Notes: a model not told the origin generated them from the sequence alone. Positions 25,401-34,716 are shown, counted from the first letter of the stretch. The stretch is DNA of 64,000 nt from CAYUZU01 sp964448675 (GCA_964448675.1 CAYUZU010000004.1:186001-250000), one strand, 5' to 3'. Program-made: numbers and translations.

Positions 25401-25881
25401 GGTAACTGCCGCCCTGGTCGTCGCTCACGATTCGCGCCGGAGCTTCCTCGATCGTGGCCGCCGTGATCGCGGCGTCGTGCAGCCGCAGGGGGACCTGGTG
25501 CCAGCCGCGCTGCAGCAACTCGATCCGCAGCGTGGCCCGGACCCGCACCACGTCGGCCTGCACGGTGGCCGCGCTGAGGATCTCCGTGATCAGCACCCCG
25601 ACCGGGGGCCCGACTTGCGGTGGCGCCTGCTCGGCCGCGCGGGCGGCGTCCCACAAACGGCGAAACTGCTCATACGGCAGAAACACCCCGCGGCCCTCCT
25701 GCTCGAAGACCGCGCGCAGCTGCTCATACGGGATGTAAACCGTCTGCTCGCGCGGCGGATTGGGCGGCTCGGCGGCGGGGCGCGTCGCCGGGCTTTCAGC
25801 GGACCAGGCCGGGAGGGCCAACGTGAGCAGGACGCCGACCAGGAGCGGGCCGACGACGCGAGCGGTGGGGCGCCGAAGCAT
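22423..25881 (-). CDS. giant exported repeat protein, single unit (1152 residues)
   Basis: The signal peptide ends near PAWSAE (residue 29). Two back-to-back motifs follow, TVYIPYEQLRAVF (47-59) and GVFLPYEQFRRLW (65-77), the clearest version of the PYEQ motif seen in its neighbour. The long extracytoplasmic beta-rich body includes KVQPRITADTLVEALL and FQLVVQVPPDFRIGRV, alignable by eye with unit B of the next gene. Three hydrophobic helices at about 1033-1102 precede a Pro/Glu-rich cytoplasm-like tail (1103-1152). The protein is thus anchored at its C-terminus. Its stop overlaps the start of the next gene (ATGCGTAA), implying coupled translation and perhaps a complex. No enzymatic motif is visible. 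Confidence 0.88.
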   Translation of the reverse strand: MLRRPTARVVGPLLVGVLLTLALPAWSAESPATRPAAEPPNPPREQTVYIPYEQLRAVFEQEGRGVFLPYEQFRRLWDAARAAEQAPPQVGPPVGVLITEILSAATVQADVVRVRATLRIELLQRGWHQVPLRLHDAAITAATIEEAPARIVSDDQGGSYLLIEHDEDTTREIELVLEFAKAFNKSPGRNSVSFAAPQAPVSRWKVTVPQAGVTVNVYPLLAATEVPAATETDTPEHTEVLAFVGAAPEVRIDWTPRAEGAMGLKPLVSVRTTQELWIGEGVVRTRTQLAYDISRAALAQLVLRVPAEQKVVNVYDANVRQWSVTGDEDGQQITVELFEPARNAQGLLVELEQFAAEGQQMRTVAAPVVAALDVNRQQGVILVSVADGLLAEPVARSGLLQVDAAEVPRMNAPPGGTRPALAYRYVTLPFTLRLRVDKVQPRITADTLVEALLGPGQLTLNLNSILQIERAGVFQLVVQVPPDFRIGRVTGLDRPGITGVQVADHHRNPDDPNHLFIDLQRQALGPVGLQVQVYRQLREPALLEPTGEQLTLPIPVPRVGGAAVERETGHLVVYVTESLRINPVDVVGLRSVGPAEARAGKLTQFNHEDMEKIGFTTMAFAFGESAASLKVVAERRKPLIHVRQLLAVRVEPGVVKYHATFDYDVRYSAVPRLRVDIPAEIAPRIQVETPNVRESIIKDADPPPPDGYVAWALHGEAVLKGRVQIDLAWERELGKLDVGQPITIDVPHLRPAGADRTWGQVALAKSEGIDIRAIGRDGEARPTGLRPIDPQHDLHSGGGTLRSGGVARAFEFYDAWQLAVSATRYQLEQVKHTSVERALLRMVVTRSERLAVQALYRMRSAQQRLALQLPAGVEFDADPLRIDGQPVALERGQEDTFFVPLVGRDPETPFVLEVRYSLPDCGLALSGPVFPADPAVQKVYLVAYLPEDWALLGWRGPWGDELRWDWDDLTGYSAAPRRSDGSLASWVTEGVAVSGDPVQRFPTDGRPYLFSTLRPPPPPAGTLALITVDQTLLQVLAVGAVVLAGLLLLRAGSRTRLVVVGAAATALILAAVFLPTFVRQVLDGATISAGAVVLILWLVQYFGWTRPQRRREAPAEPLPPAAPAESPEPPEPPPAQASSDAQAKPAEGDDHA

Positions 25882-25985
25882 GGTGATTCCCTCGGTTGTG
25901 AACGGCTGCGGCCGAGTTACGCGATTCGCGGCCTGCAGGAATATACATGGGTTAGGACGTCTGCGCCGCGCAATGGTTCCGGGGT

Positions 25986-26003
25986 CGCGGGCAAAATCCC
26001 GCG
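25986..26003 (-). terminator. hairpin between the HD-GYP-PilZ gene and the giant-protein operon
   Basis: CGCGGG (25986-25991) and CCCGCG (25998-26003) form a perfect six-pair stem with a six-base loop. It lies 112 bases after the HD-GYP-PilZ stop and 105 bases before the giant-protein operon on the same strand. It may end the former transcript; there is no clear T run. Confidence 0.3.
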
Positions 26004-26114
26004 TTCAACGGCGTGGCTTGGTGCGCGCTCGGTCACGTTTCGCAGTGACGCGCGGGGTCTATCATCTTACCAGTGGGGGACTTGCGCCGCAGATGCGCCG
26101 GCGGGGGCCTTGGC

Positions 26115-27527
26115 TCAGGCGTCGGCGACGAATTGCAGGCCGGCGGTCCATTCCCCGTGGCGATCCTGCCGCACCCGCACGACCCGGGCCCGCCGCCGCA
26201 TGCAGTCCCCGTTGTTGCCGGGGAGCTCGACCAGCAGCAGGTCGTTGAGGGTCAGGGGCCAGAGCGTGAGGACTTTCATCCCACCGCGGCTGATGTCACG
26301 GAGCTGGAAGGTGGTCCAGGTGCCGGGCGGAATCGGGTAGGGCTTGCCCTGCTTGACGAACTGCACCCGCACCAGCGCCGAACTCTTGTAGCGCTTGTGT
26401 CGGCGCAGCTCCGCTCCGCCGACGCCGTTGCCGCCGCGCTCCGGCAGGGCGGTGTTTGCGGCGACCGGCGGCTGCTTCGTGAGTTGCTCGAGGTTCAGCT
26501 CGCCCGGCGGCAGGGAGACGACATCGGTCCGCTCGGGGTCCTCGTCGAGCAGTCGCCGGACGACCATGTTCCACATCGCCAGCACGTCGGGGTCGAATTG
26601 CGTGCCGCTGCCCTCGGCCATGATTTTCAGCGATTCCAACGGCGGAATCGGGCCGCGGTAGGGGCGAGCCGACGTGATCGCCTCGTAGGCGTCGACCACG
26701 CTGCAGATGCGGGCCGCGAGGCTCAGGTTCTCTTCGCGCAGGCCCGTGGCGTAGCCCTTGCCATCGGGTCGCTCGTGATGATCGCGCACCATCTCGAGGG
26801 CGGCCTGCGCGACCCGTGGATTCGTCTTGAGGAACTCGTAGCCGTCCACGGGATGCCGCTGGATCTGCTTCCATTCTTCCGGTTCGAGCTGCCCGGGCTT
26901 GTTGATGATGTAATCCGGGATGTGGCGCTTGCCGATGTCGTGCAGCAACGCCCCCTGGATCAGCTCCGCCTGGAAGGTCCTGTCTTTGGGCGCGATCCGG
27001 GCGCCGAGCAGACCACAGCCGATACCCACGTTGACCATGTGGGTCGCCGTGTAGTAATCGTGTGCCGACATGTCGAGCAGGTAGCTGAACTCGCCGTTCT
27101 CGGCGTTGAGCCACTGCGAGAAGACGCGGCTGATGTCCGAGACCAGGTCGATGGTTTCCGGCTGGCGCGGGAAGCGCATCACGTCTTCCACCATCTTGGC
27201 GCAGGCCGTCCGGATTGTGCGCGAGCGCTCGGCGAGCGCGATGCTCGGATCCGAGAAGACCGCGTCGAGCTTGCGGGTCACCACCGCCCGATAAGCATGG
27301 TGCTGCTCGGTCGGGACGTAGAGGAACATGACGCCCTGCTCCGCCAGGCGCCGCCGGTCCTCATGGGTGAAATCGACACCGACCGCCCGATACAGGACTG
27401 GTACCGCTTCCTGGGAGGACTGCAAGTAGAGGTCCATTTCGAGCGTGTGCTCGTCGATGGCGTAGATATCCACCGGGAACAGGGCAGGTGGCCGTTGCGT
27501 CTCTTGGCTCGCCTGAACGCTCTCCAT
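26115..27527 (-). CDS. HD-GYP cyclic-di-GMP phosphodiesterase with C-terminal PilZ domain
   Basis: This soluble protein of 470 residues from ATG 27527. Residues about 150-330 form a complete HD-GYP domain: His196-Asp197 (LLHDIGK), His225 (QRHP), His250-His251 (HHERPDGKGYA, with Ala in place of the usual Pro of GYP) and Asp279 (VVDAYEAIT). Residues about 374-470 are a PilZ domain with RRHKR and DISRGG, the cyclic-di-GMP-binding pair. It should therefore both bind and degrade the messenger. A GTG at 27626 gives 33 more unconserved residues and was not chosen. It lies directly downstream of a GT2 glycosyltransferase gene on the same strand, suggesting control of polysaccharide synthesis. Confidence 0.9.
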   Translation of the reverse strand: MESVQASQETQRPPALFPVDIYAIDEHTLEMDLYLQSSQEAVPVLYRAVGVDFTHEDRRRLAEQGVMFLYVPTEQHHAYRAVVTRKLDAVFSDPSIALAERSRTIRTACAKMVEDVMRFPRQPETIDLVSDISRVFSQWLNAENGEFSYLLDMSAHDYYTATHMVNVGIGCGLLGARIAPKDRTFQAELIQGALLHDIGKRHIPDYIINKPGQLEPEEWKQIQRHPVDGYEFLKTNPRVAQAALEMVRDHHERPDGKGYATGLREENLSLAARICSVVDAYEAITSARPYRGPIPPLESLKIMAEGSGTQFDPDVLAMWNMVVRRLLDEDPERTDVVSLPPGELNLEQLTKQPPVAANTALPERGGNGVGGAELRRHKRYKSSALVRVQFVKQGKPYPIPPGTWTTFQLRDISRGGMKVLTLWPLTLNDLLLVELPGNNGDCMRRRARVVRVRQDRHGEWTAGLQFVADA

Positions 27528-27732
27528 GGCTTCCCAATTCGAACACGCGACAGTGGCCGTGCCGAGGCCGGTCACGGTCTTGGCAACAGTGCCCCCGATA
27601 CGCTTGTTTCGGCTAATGACCCTCACGACTGCGGCAAGACCGTGTGGTCGTCCCGCATCGGCCCCGGTCCGCGCGCCGTGGGGCGATAATCAGCGGCCGC
27701 AAGGGGAAAAAGGCATGAGCGCCGAGTGGCGG

Positions 27733-29247
<1,515 letters not shown>

Positions 29248-29437
29248 ATAAATATGCACACTTGCCGAAAGAAAGAACGTTAGCTTTCTGCCCGTAAACC
29301 ACTTATGCTACGGAGTGCCTCCGGAAGCGTCAATCGCGGCAGCGGCCGATTTCCCCATCGTGATCCAAGTGTGATACACTTACCCGAAGCGCCGCGCTGC
29401 GCGGTGCCAACGGCGACAGACAGGAGACTGAACGGAA

Positions 29438-30499
29438 GTGTCAACCGAAACGGAGCTTGCCGAACAACGTCGCCGCGAGCGATCCCGAGCCATCCGGGAC
29501 TTCGCGGACAAGTTCTTACAAGGCGGTAACCAGGATCTTTTCGAGGATCTTCTCGTCACCCTCTGCCGGCTCGCAGTCGACCAGGCGGACCGCGGCGACG
29601 TCAAGCTCCTCGCCAAGGCGGTCGCCGAACTGCGCTACGCGCTCAAGGTGTTCGCGCCCTACAAGGACGTACGCAAGGTCAGCATCTTCGGCTCCAGCCG
29701 GACCGCCGAGGACCACGACGATTATCTCCAGGCCAAGCTCTTCGCCCGCCGGATGTGCGAGGAAGGCTGGATGGTCATTACCGGCGCCGGCGACGGCATC
29801 ATGAAGGCCGGCCACGGCGGGGCGGGACGCGAGGCCAGTTTCGGCGTCGCCATCCGGCTGCCGTTCGAGCAGAAGACCAATACCATCATCGCCGACGACA
29901 GCAAGCTGGTGAACTTCCGCTACTTCTTCACCCGCAAGCTGATGTTCATGAAGGAAGCCTCGTCGGTCGTTCTGTTTCCGGGCGGGTTCGGCACGCAGGA
30001 TGAGGGTTTCGAGGCCCTGACCCTCATCCAGACCGGCAAGGCGCCGCTGATCCCGATCGTCATGGTCGAGCGGCCCGGCGGCACCTACTGGCAACGCTGG
30101 CGCGACTACGTCGCCGCCGAGCTGCTCGCCACCGGCATGATCAGCGAGCAGGACATGGACCTGATCTACATCACCGACGACGCCGACGACGCCGTGCGCG
30201 AAGTGGTGCAGTTCTACCGGCTGTATCACTCGATGCGGTACGTGGGGGACGACCTGGTGCTGCGGCTGGAGCGGCCGATCTCCGATGCGACCCTGGCGCG
30301 GCTCAATGACGAGTTCGGCGAGATGCTGATCGCGGGGCGGATCGAGCAGTGCCGCATCATGGACGCCGAGAACGGCGAATTGCCCGAGATGCCGCGGCTG
30401 CGCATGCGTTTCGATCGCAAGAGTTGCGGGCTGCTGCGGCGCTGCATCGACGCGGTGAACCGGGACGATGGTCCCCCGGGGCGTGTCGTCTCGGACTAG
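29438..30499 (+). CDS. LOG-family Rossmann-fold protein (lysine-decarboxylase-like)
   Basis: This 353-residue soluble protein has the LOG/TIGR00730 core at about residues 75-250. VSIFGSSR (81-88) and VITGAGDGIMKAGHGGAG lead to the hallmark PGGFGTQDE (181-189). This family cleaves nucleoside monophosphates to free base and ribose 5-phosphate, as cytokinin-activating enzymes in plants; many bacterial members were misnamed lysine decarboxylases. Here the core is extended by an N-terminal helical arm (1-75) and a C-terminal region of about 100 residues, so substrate use may differ. The start is GTG 29438, with GGAGA about ten bases upstream. Confidence 0.85.
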   Translation: MSTETELAEQRRRERSRAIRDFADKFLQGGNQDLFEDLLVTLCRLAVDQADRGDVKLLAKAVAELRYALKVFAPYKDVRKVSIFGSSRTAEDHDDYLQAKLFARRMCEEGWMVITGAGDGIMKAGHGGAGREASFGVAIRLPFEQKTNTIIADDSKLVNFRYFFTRKLMFMKEASSVVLFPGGFGTQDEGFEALTLIQTGKAPLIPIVMVERPGGTYWQRWRDYVAAELLATGMISEQDMDLIYITDDADDAVREVVQFYRLYHSMRYVGDDLVLRLERPISDATLARLNDEFGEMLIAGRIEQCRIMDAENGELPEMPRLRMRFDRKSCGLLRRCIDAVNRDDGPPGRVVSD

Positions 30500-30815
30500 A
30501 ATCCAGGGGGTTTGTGGGGGTAGGGTCTCGGATTTCCCTGAAAAACGGGAATTTTCTGGCCTATCACGTGCAAAACCCCTTGACGAAAGGCCCGGGTCGT
30601 GGCAAAAGAACGCCTACGCGGCCAGTGGCAAACGTGGTCGTTTGCAGTCGTGGAAGGAGCGTAAATCGACTGTGGTTTCAGTTCGCAGCGTCAGGACGCG
30701 GTCCCTGACAAACATAGCGTCACGGCTTCTTCCCACGGTTTCTGGCAGTGAGTTCCACATTGGGGTCCAGGCAGGACACATTCCGTGCCCGCGAGCCCCG
30801 GGAGGTAGAACAGCA
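30500..30815 (+). promoter_or_regulatory. 316-base gap upstream of the HU-like gene, with a putative sigma70-type promoter
   Basis: The gap holds TTGACG (30580-30585), a 17-base spacer and CAAAAG (30603-30608). The -35 is near consensus while the -10 is poor. The same TTGACG-N17-CAAAA arrangement precedes the 27-residue peptide gene at 34.7 kb. A strong GGAGGT ribosome site at 30801 sits before the start. If the promoter is real, the HU-like mRNA has a leader of about 200 bases. Nothing else was recognised here. Confidence 0.4.
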
Positions 30816-31151
30816 ATGGCCAAGAAGAAGAAAGCGGCCGTCAAGGGCGGCAAGGCGCGGACCAAGTCGGAAGTCTTCGGCCACATTGCCGAGAAACACG
30901 ACCTGACCCGCAAACAGGTTGCCGGCGTGTTTGACGAGCTCGGCACCCTCATCAAGAAGGACCTCACCCGTGGTCCCGGCGTGTTCACCGTGCCCGGCCT
31001 GATGAAGATCACCGTGCAGAAGAAGCCCGCCACCAAGGCCCACACCCGCCCCGATCCCTTCCGTCCGGGCGAGATGATGAAGGTCAAGGCCAAGCCCGCC
31101 CGCAAGGTCGTCAAGGTCCGGCCGCTCAAGGGCCTCAAGGAAATGGTCTAG
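30816..31151 (+). CDS. HU/IHF-family DNA-binding protein with Lys-rich ends
   Basis: This basic protein of 111 residues starts at ATG 30816 behind a perfect GGAGGT box. A Lys-rich head (MAKKKKAAVKGG) precedes an HU-type core: helices TKSEVFGHIAEKHDLTRKQV and a dimer helix, then the strand VFTVPGLMKITVQKKPATKA. The arm region reads RPDPFRPGE where HU has RNPxTG. The tail is again basic (KAKPARKVVKVRPLK). It should bind and bend DNA as a nucleoid protein. The arm and Lys-rich ends resemble variant HU proteins of planctomycetes and related phyla, as I recall them. The strong ribosome site suggests high expression. Confidence 0.88.
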   Translation: MAKKKKAAVKGGKARTKSEVFGHIAEKHDLTRKQVAGVFDELGTLIKKDLTRGPGVFTVPGLMKITVQKKPATKAHTRPDPFRPGEMMKVKAKPARKVVKVRPLKGLKEMV

Positions 31152-31169
31152 TCCGGCATGCGCGCCGGT

Positions 31170-31198
31170 CGGCCGTGCGGGTTGCGCTCGCACGGCCG
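31170..31198. terminator. bidirectional hairpin between convergent genes
   Basis: CGGCCGTGCG (31170-31179) pairs perfectly with CGCACGGCCG (31189-31198) across nine bases. It lies between the convergent HU-like and UVR-motif genes. A second small palindrome, CCGGTC-AC-GACCGG, follows at 31211-31224. No T run is present, so this would be a GC-rich terminator or a transcript-end stabiliser. Confidence 0.5.
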
Positions 31199-31241
31199 GC
31201 TGTCGCCGCGCCGGTCACGACCGGACGGGCCGCAGCGGAAG

Positions 31242-32048
31242 CTAAACCTCTTCGCTCGCGGTGGGGGGGCCACCGTCGTCGGTCAGTTCGTCCGCCTCGC
31301 GCTGCCGGATCGCGTCACGCAGCCGCGCTGCCGCCTCGAAGTCCTCCCGATCCAGCGCGTCCTCCAGCCGCTCGCGCAGCGTCTGCGTCACACCGTATTC
31401 CATCCGCAACTGCCGGCTCAGGTCGCGCAGGTAGCCGACGCCCGGATCCTCCTCGCGCAGCTCCTCGTCGTAGCCCAGCTCGCCCAGCAGCTCTTCCAGT
31501 GCCAGCGCCCCCGCTTCGGCCTGCTCGATCGCCGCCTCGAACTGGCCCTCGACCACCCGCAGCTGTGACAGCAGCCGGGCCTTGTCGAACACCAGTGTCG
31601 GCTTGAGCGAGTTGCTGCCGCCGTGGTCCGCCCCCGCCTGCACCAGCAACTGCATGCACGCGTGGCAGCTCTCGATGTCCGCCAGCGCCCCGCGGATGAA
31701 CACCCGCGTCGCGCCGGCGTCATTCGCGTCCAGCGCGTCTTCGGCGAGCGTGCAGTACGCCAGCCGCCGGTAGTTCGTCTGCTGCAGCTCGCGTTGCAGT
31801 TCCTGCCAGTCCGCCGGGATCAGCGTATCGCCGCCAACCCGCAGCTCGTGCTCGATGTACTCCCGCGCCGACGGCAGGCCATGATACCGCTGCCCGTCCG
31901 GCCGGCTGTCGAGGTACATCTGCATCACGCCCAGGTCGAGACGCACCTGGATCACTTCCTGGCCGTCGCGACCCACCACCAGGCGGGCCCGTAGCTCGCC
32001 GGCGGGGCAGTCCCAACCTTGCGTCAACTCGTCCAAGTCCAACGTCAT
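31242..32048 (-). CDS. UvrB/UvrC (UVR) motif-containing protein
   Basis: This 268-residue soluble protein has a single UVR motif near the C-terminus (TLRERLEDALDREDFEAAAR, then LRDAI), a helical hairpin used for protein contacts in UvrB, UvrC and McsA-like proteins. The first two thirds do not match UvrB or ClpC. They contain a SCHACM segment with a CxxC pair and an acidic helical region. ATG 32048 is used because the sequence becomes orderly there (MTLDLDELTQGWD); a longer frame reaches 32132. The role is unknown: excision-repair helper, or adaptor like the McsA/Clp accessory proteins. Confidence 0.7.
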   Translation of the reverse strand: MTLDLDELTQGWDCPAGELRARLVVGRDGQEVIQVRLDLGVMQMYLDSRPDGQRYHGLPSAREYIEHELRVGGDTLIPADWQELQRELQQTNYRRLAYCTLAEDALDANDAGATRVFIRGALADIESCHACMQLLVQAGADHGGSNSLKPTLVFDKARLLSQLRVVEGQFEAAIEQAEAGALALEELLGELGYDEELREEDPGVGYLRDLSRQLRMEYGVTQTLRERLEDALDREDFEAAARLRDAIRQREADELTDDGGPPTASEEV

Positions 32049-32303
32049 AACCGCACGTACTCCAAGTGGCGGTGAGTGCGTGCTTTTCATCGGACCGGTG
32101 TGTGCCGGCCTGAATGCCGCCCACTGGTCCACCGGCCGGCCAATAAGATGTCACCCTCGGCCAATGTTGCGTCCGTGCGCAACGCGGACGGGCGGATGTT
32201 GCGCCGCCGCAACGCCCGAGAAAACCGATACACGCCGCGGCGGGCGCGACCCCGGCCACGCCCGGGTGCGTCTACTCGCCGCAGACGTTACAATCACGGT
32301 TCT

Positions 32304-33602
32304 ATGAACAGTGATTTCCTCCAAGACATGCAGCAGCGCGGTCTGGTGCACCAGGTCTCTTCCCCCGACGTCGCGCGCTACCTGGCGGAGGGGCCGGCCT
32401 ACGCCTATGCCGGCTTTGATCCCACCGCCGACAGCCTGGGCGTGGGCAATCTCGTCCCGCTGACCCAGCTCCTGCGCTACCAGCGGGCCGGCCACCGGCC
32501 GATCGCACTGGTCGGCGGCGGCACCGGCCTGATCGGCGACCCCAGCGGCAAGAGCGAGGAGCGCGAGCTCATCGACACCGAACGGGTCAACCGCAACGTG
32601 GCCGGCGTCCGCAGGCAGATCGAGCAATTCCTCGATTCCGATGGGGCCAACGCCGCCGTCGTCGTCAACAACGCTGACTGGCTGGGTGAGATCCGGCTGC
32701 TGGAGTTCCTCCGCGACATCGGCAAGTACTTCTCGGTCAACCAGATGATCGTGCGCGACTCAGTTCGCATGCGGCTGGAGACGCGCGAGGCCGGCCTGTC
32801 TTACACCGAGTTCAGCTACATGCTGCTCCAGTCGTACGACTACCTCGCCCTGTACGATCGCTTTGGCTGCCGGCTCCAGCTCGGCGGCAGCGACCAGTGG
32901 GGCAACATCGTCTCCGGGGCCGACCTCATCCGCCGCTTGCGCAACGACGAGGCCTACGCTCTCACCGTGCCGCTGATCACCCAGGCCGACGGCACCAAGT
33001 TTGGCAAGACCGAGGCTGGGAACGTCTGGCTCGACCCGAACCGCACCAGCCCGTACCAGTTCTACCAGTTCTGGCTCAACGCCGCCGATGCGGATGTGAT
33101 CAAGTACCTCAACATCTTCACGCTGCTCCCGGTCGATCAGATCGCGGCGCTGGCCCGTACCGTCGAGGAGGCCCCCGAACGCCGCGAGGCACAGCGCGTC
33201 CTGGCCGTGGAAGTGACGCGCATGCTGCACGGGGCCGACGCACTCGCCCGGGCCCAACGTGCCACCGAGGTGCTGTTCAGCAAGGACGCGGACTACCGTG
33301 AGCTCTCCGCACAAGAGCTGCGCGAGGCGTTCCACGGCGCCCCGACCAGTTCGTTCCCCGCCGAAAGGCTGGGTACCCCAGAGGCCGGGCTGGTCGCGGT
33401 GGTGGCCGATGAGCAGGTGGGGCTCTACCCGTCGCGCGGCCGGTCCCGCAAGGACCTGCCCCAGGGCGGGCTGTCGGTGAACAACGTGCCGGTACGCGAC
33501 GCGGATTACGTGTTGTCCGCGAGCGACCTGCTCCCGGGCGATTTCATCATCCTCCGCAAGGGCAAGAAACACTATCACGTACTGCGCGTCGATCGTGGCT
33601 GA
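32304..33602 (+). CDS. tyrS: tyrosyl-tRNA synthetase with altered HIGH motif
   Basis: This 432-residue class I synthetase charges tRNA-Tyr. The N-terminal nucleotide-binding fold has YAYAGFDPTADSL, then ALVGGGTGLIGDPSG, QLGGSDQWGNI and a KFGKT signature loop. The C-terminal part is S4-like, with LPQGGLSVNNVPVRDADYVL. ATG 32304 starts at the usual TyrRS N-terminus. The position normally occupied by HIGH reads GVGN (residues 46-49, bases 32439-32450). Asn at the last position is a known class I variant, but the first His is replaced by Gly. The gene overlaps the downstream methyltransferase gene by eight bases. Confidence 0.94.
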   Translation: MNSDFLQDMQQRGLVHQVSSPDVARYLAEGPAYAYAGFDPTADSLGVGNLVPLTQLLRYQRAGHRPIALVGGGTGLIGDPSGKSEERELIDTERVNRNVAGVRRQIEQFLDSDGANAAVVVNNADWLGEIRLLEFLRDIGKYFSVNQMIVRDSVRMRLETREAGLSYTEFSYMLLQSYDYLALYDRFGCRLQLGGSDQWGNIVSGADLIRRLRNDEAYALTVPLITQADGTKFGKTEAGNVWLDPNRTSPYQFYQFWLNAADADVIKYLNIFTLLPVDQIAALARTVEEAPERREAQRVLAVEVTRMLHGADALARAQRATEVLFSKDADYRELSAQELREAFHGAPTSSFPAERLGTPEAGLVAVVADEQVGLYPSRGRSRKDLPQGGLSVNNVPVRDADYVLSASDLLPGDFIILRKGKKHYHVLRVDRG

Positions 33603-34596
33603 GCGCAGCGCGCCTACTCCCGAGGACATGAAGGCGATTGATCGGGCACTGGCGGCACGTGAGGCCCTGCTGGCCGACCCCGATACCGACGTCGCCCGGC
33701 TCTGCAACGGCCGCGGTGACGGCATCGACGGCCTCGTCATCGAGAAGCTCGGGCCGGTGCTCATCGCCCAGCTCCACCTGGGTCGGCTCACGATCACTGA
33801 AGACGCCGCCCGCGCCCTCTGCCAGCACGCCGCCGACCGGGTCGGCGCGACCGCGGTCTATCGCAAGCTCTTTCCCAAGGACCGCAGCTTCGCGCCGCGT
33901 GACCTCGACCGGCTGCACAACGATCCGACGCCCTGGGCGGGCGCCCCGAGCGCGGCCGAGATCGTCGCCCGCGAGGCCGGTGCCACCTACCTTGTGCACC
34001 CGTATGACGGTTACGCCACCGGCCTGTTCCTCGATCATCGGCACCAGCGGGCGCACGTGCGCACGGCGGCGGCGGGGCGGCGCGTGCTGAACACCTTCGC
34101 GTACACCTGTGCGTTCAGCGTGGTCGCGGGCCTGGCTGGCGCGGCCGGCACCGTGAGCGTCGACATCTCGCGCAAGTACCTCGAGTGGGGCAAGCGGAAC
34201 TTTGCCGCCAACGACCTCCCGCTGGAACCGCACCGCTTCATCTGCTCCGACGTCTTCGATTACTACAAGCGCGCCGCGCGCCAGGGCCACCGCTTCGACC
34301 TGGTCATCCTCGACCCACCCACGTTCGCCCGGATGAAGCGTCCGCGGCGAACGTTCGTGCTCACGGAAGACCTCGAGCAGCTGGTGCAGGGAGCGGTGTC
34401 GCTGCTCGACCCCGGCGGACTGCTTCACCTGTCGGTCAACCATCGCGGCACCAGCGAGGGGCGTTTGCGGCGTGCGATCCGTGAGGCGGCCGGCACCGCG
34501 GGGCGGCGGATTGCAGCGCTGCGCGTCCTGCCGCTGCCGGAGGACTTCGCCGGCGACCCCGAACAGGCCAAGGCGGTGGTAGCGCAGCTGCAGTGA
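33595..34596 (+). CDS. RlmI-like SAM-dependent rRNA methyltransferase
   Basis: The product has 333 residues from GTG 33595, whose first codons overlap the tyrS 3' end. A partial PUA-like start (GDGIDGLVIEKLG) is followed by an RlmI-type linker with GYATGLFLDHRHQR, then a Rossmann methyltransferase: motif I LNTFAYTCAFSVVAGLAGA, acidic loop SVDISRKYLEWGKRN, and DPPTFAR. This matches 23S rRNA C5-cytosine methyltransferases of the RlmI group, which modify C1962. The DPPxF motif is characteristic; the precise target is inferred. Overlap with tyrS suggests translational coupling of two translation-related genes. Confidence 0.87.
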   Translation: MAERSAPTPEDMKAIDRALAAREALLADPDTDVARLCNGRGDGIDGLVIEKLGPVLIAQLHLGRLTITEDAARALCQHAADRVGATAVYRKLFPKDRSFAPRDLDRLHNDPTPWAGAPSAAEIVAREAGATYLVHPYDGYATGLFLDHRHQRAHVRTAAAGRRVLNTFAYTCAFSVVAGLAGAAGTVSVDISRKYLEWGKRNFAANDLPLEPHRFICSDVFDYYKRAARQGHRFDLVILDPPTFARMKRPRRTFVLTEDLEQLVQGAVSLLDPGGLLHLSVNHRGTSEGRLRRAIREAAGTAGRRIAALRVLPLPEDFAGDPEQAKAVVAQLQ

Positions 34597-34687
34597 TGTA
34601 TTTCGTGCGCGGTTGCGCTCCTGTTTTCAGGGGGATCGGTGCCCACGCGCAGCCGCGAAAATTGTGAAAAACCCGCCCACCACGGGC

Positions 34688-34716
34688 TTGACGGCCCCAG
34701 TTCACCTGTTCAAAAT
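34688..34716 (+). promoter_or_regulatory. putative sigma70-type promoter upstream of the 27-residue peptide and metG
   Basis: TTGACG (34688-34693), a 17-base spacer and CAAAAT (34711-34716). The -35 matches five of six consensus bases, and the -10 matches at the A, A and T positions. It lies about 85 bases before the small membrane peptide gene and may also serve metG. Confidence 0.45.

Noticed and set aside
23386..26340. A 984-codon plus-strand open frame opposite the 1152-residue gene
   Set aside because: It is the mirror of a GC-rich gene. Its translation is rich in Arg, His, Gln and Leu without domains, and the minus-strand protein has a signal peptide, repeats and membrane helices.
27527..27626. 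Longer N-terminus for the HD-GYP-PilZ protein from GTG 27626
   Set aside because: The extra 33 residues do not look domain-like. ATG 27527, preceded by GGGAAG, gives a compact start, though the case is not closed.
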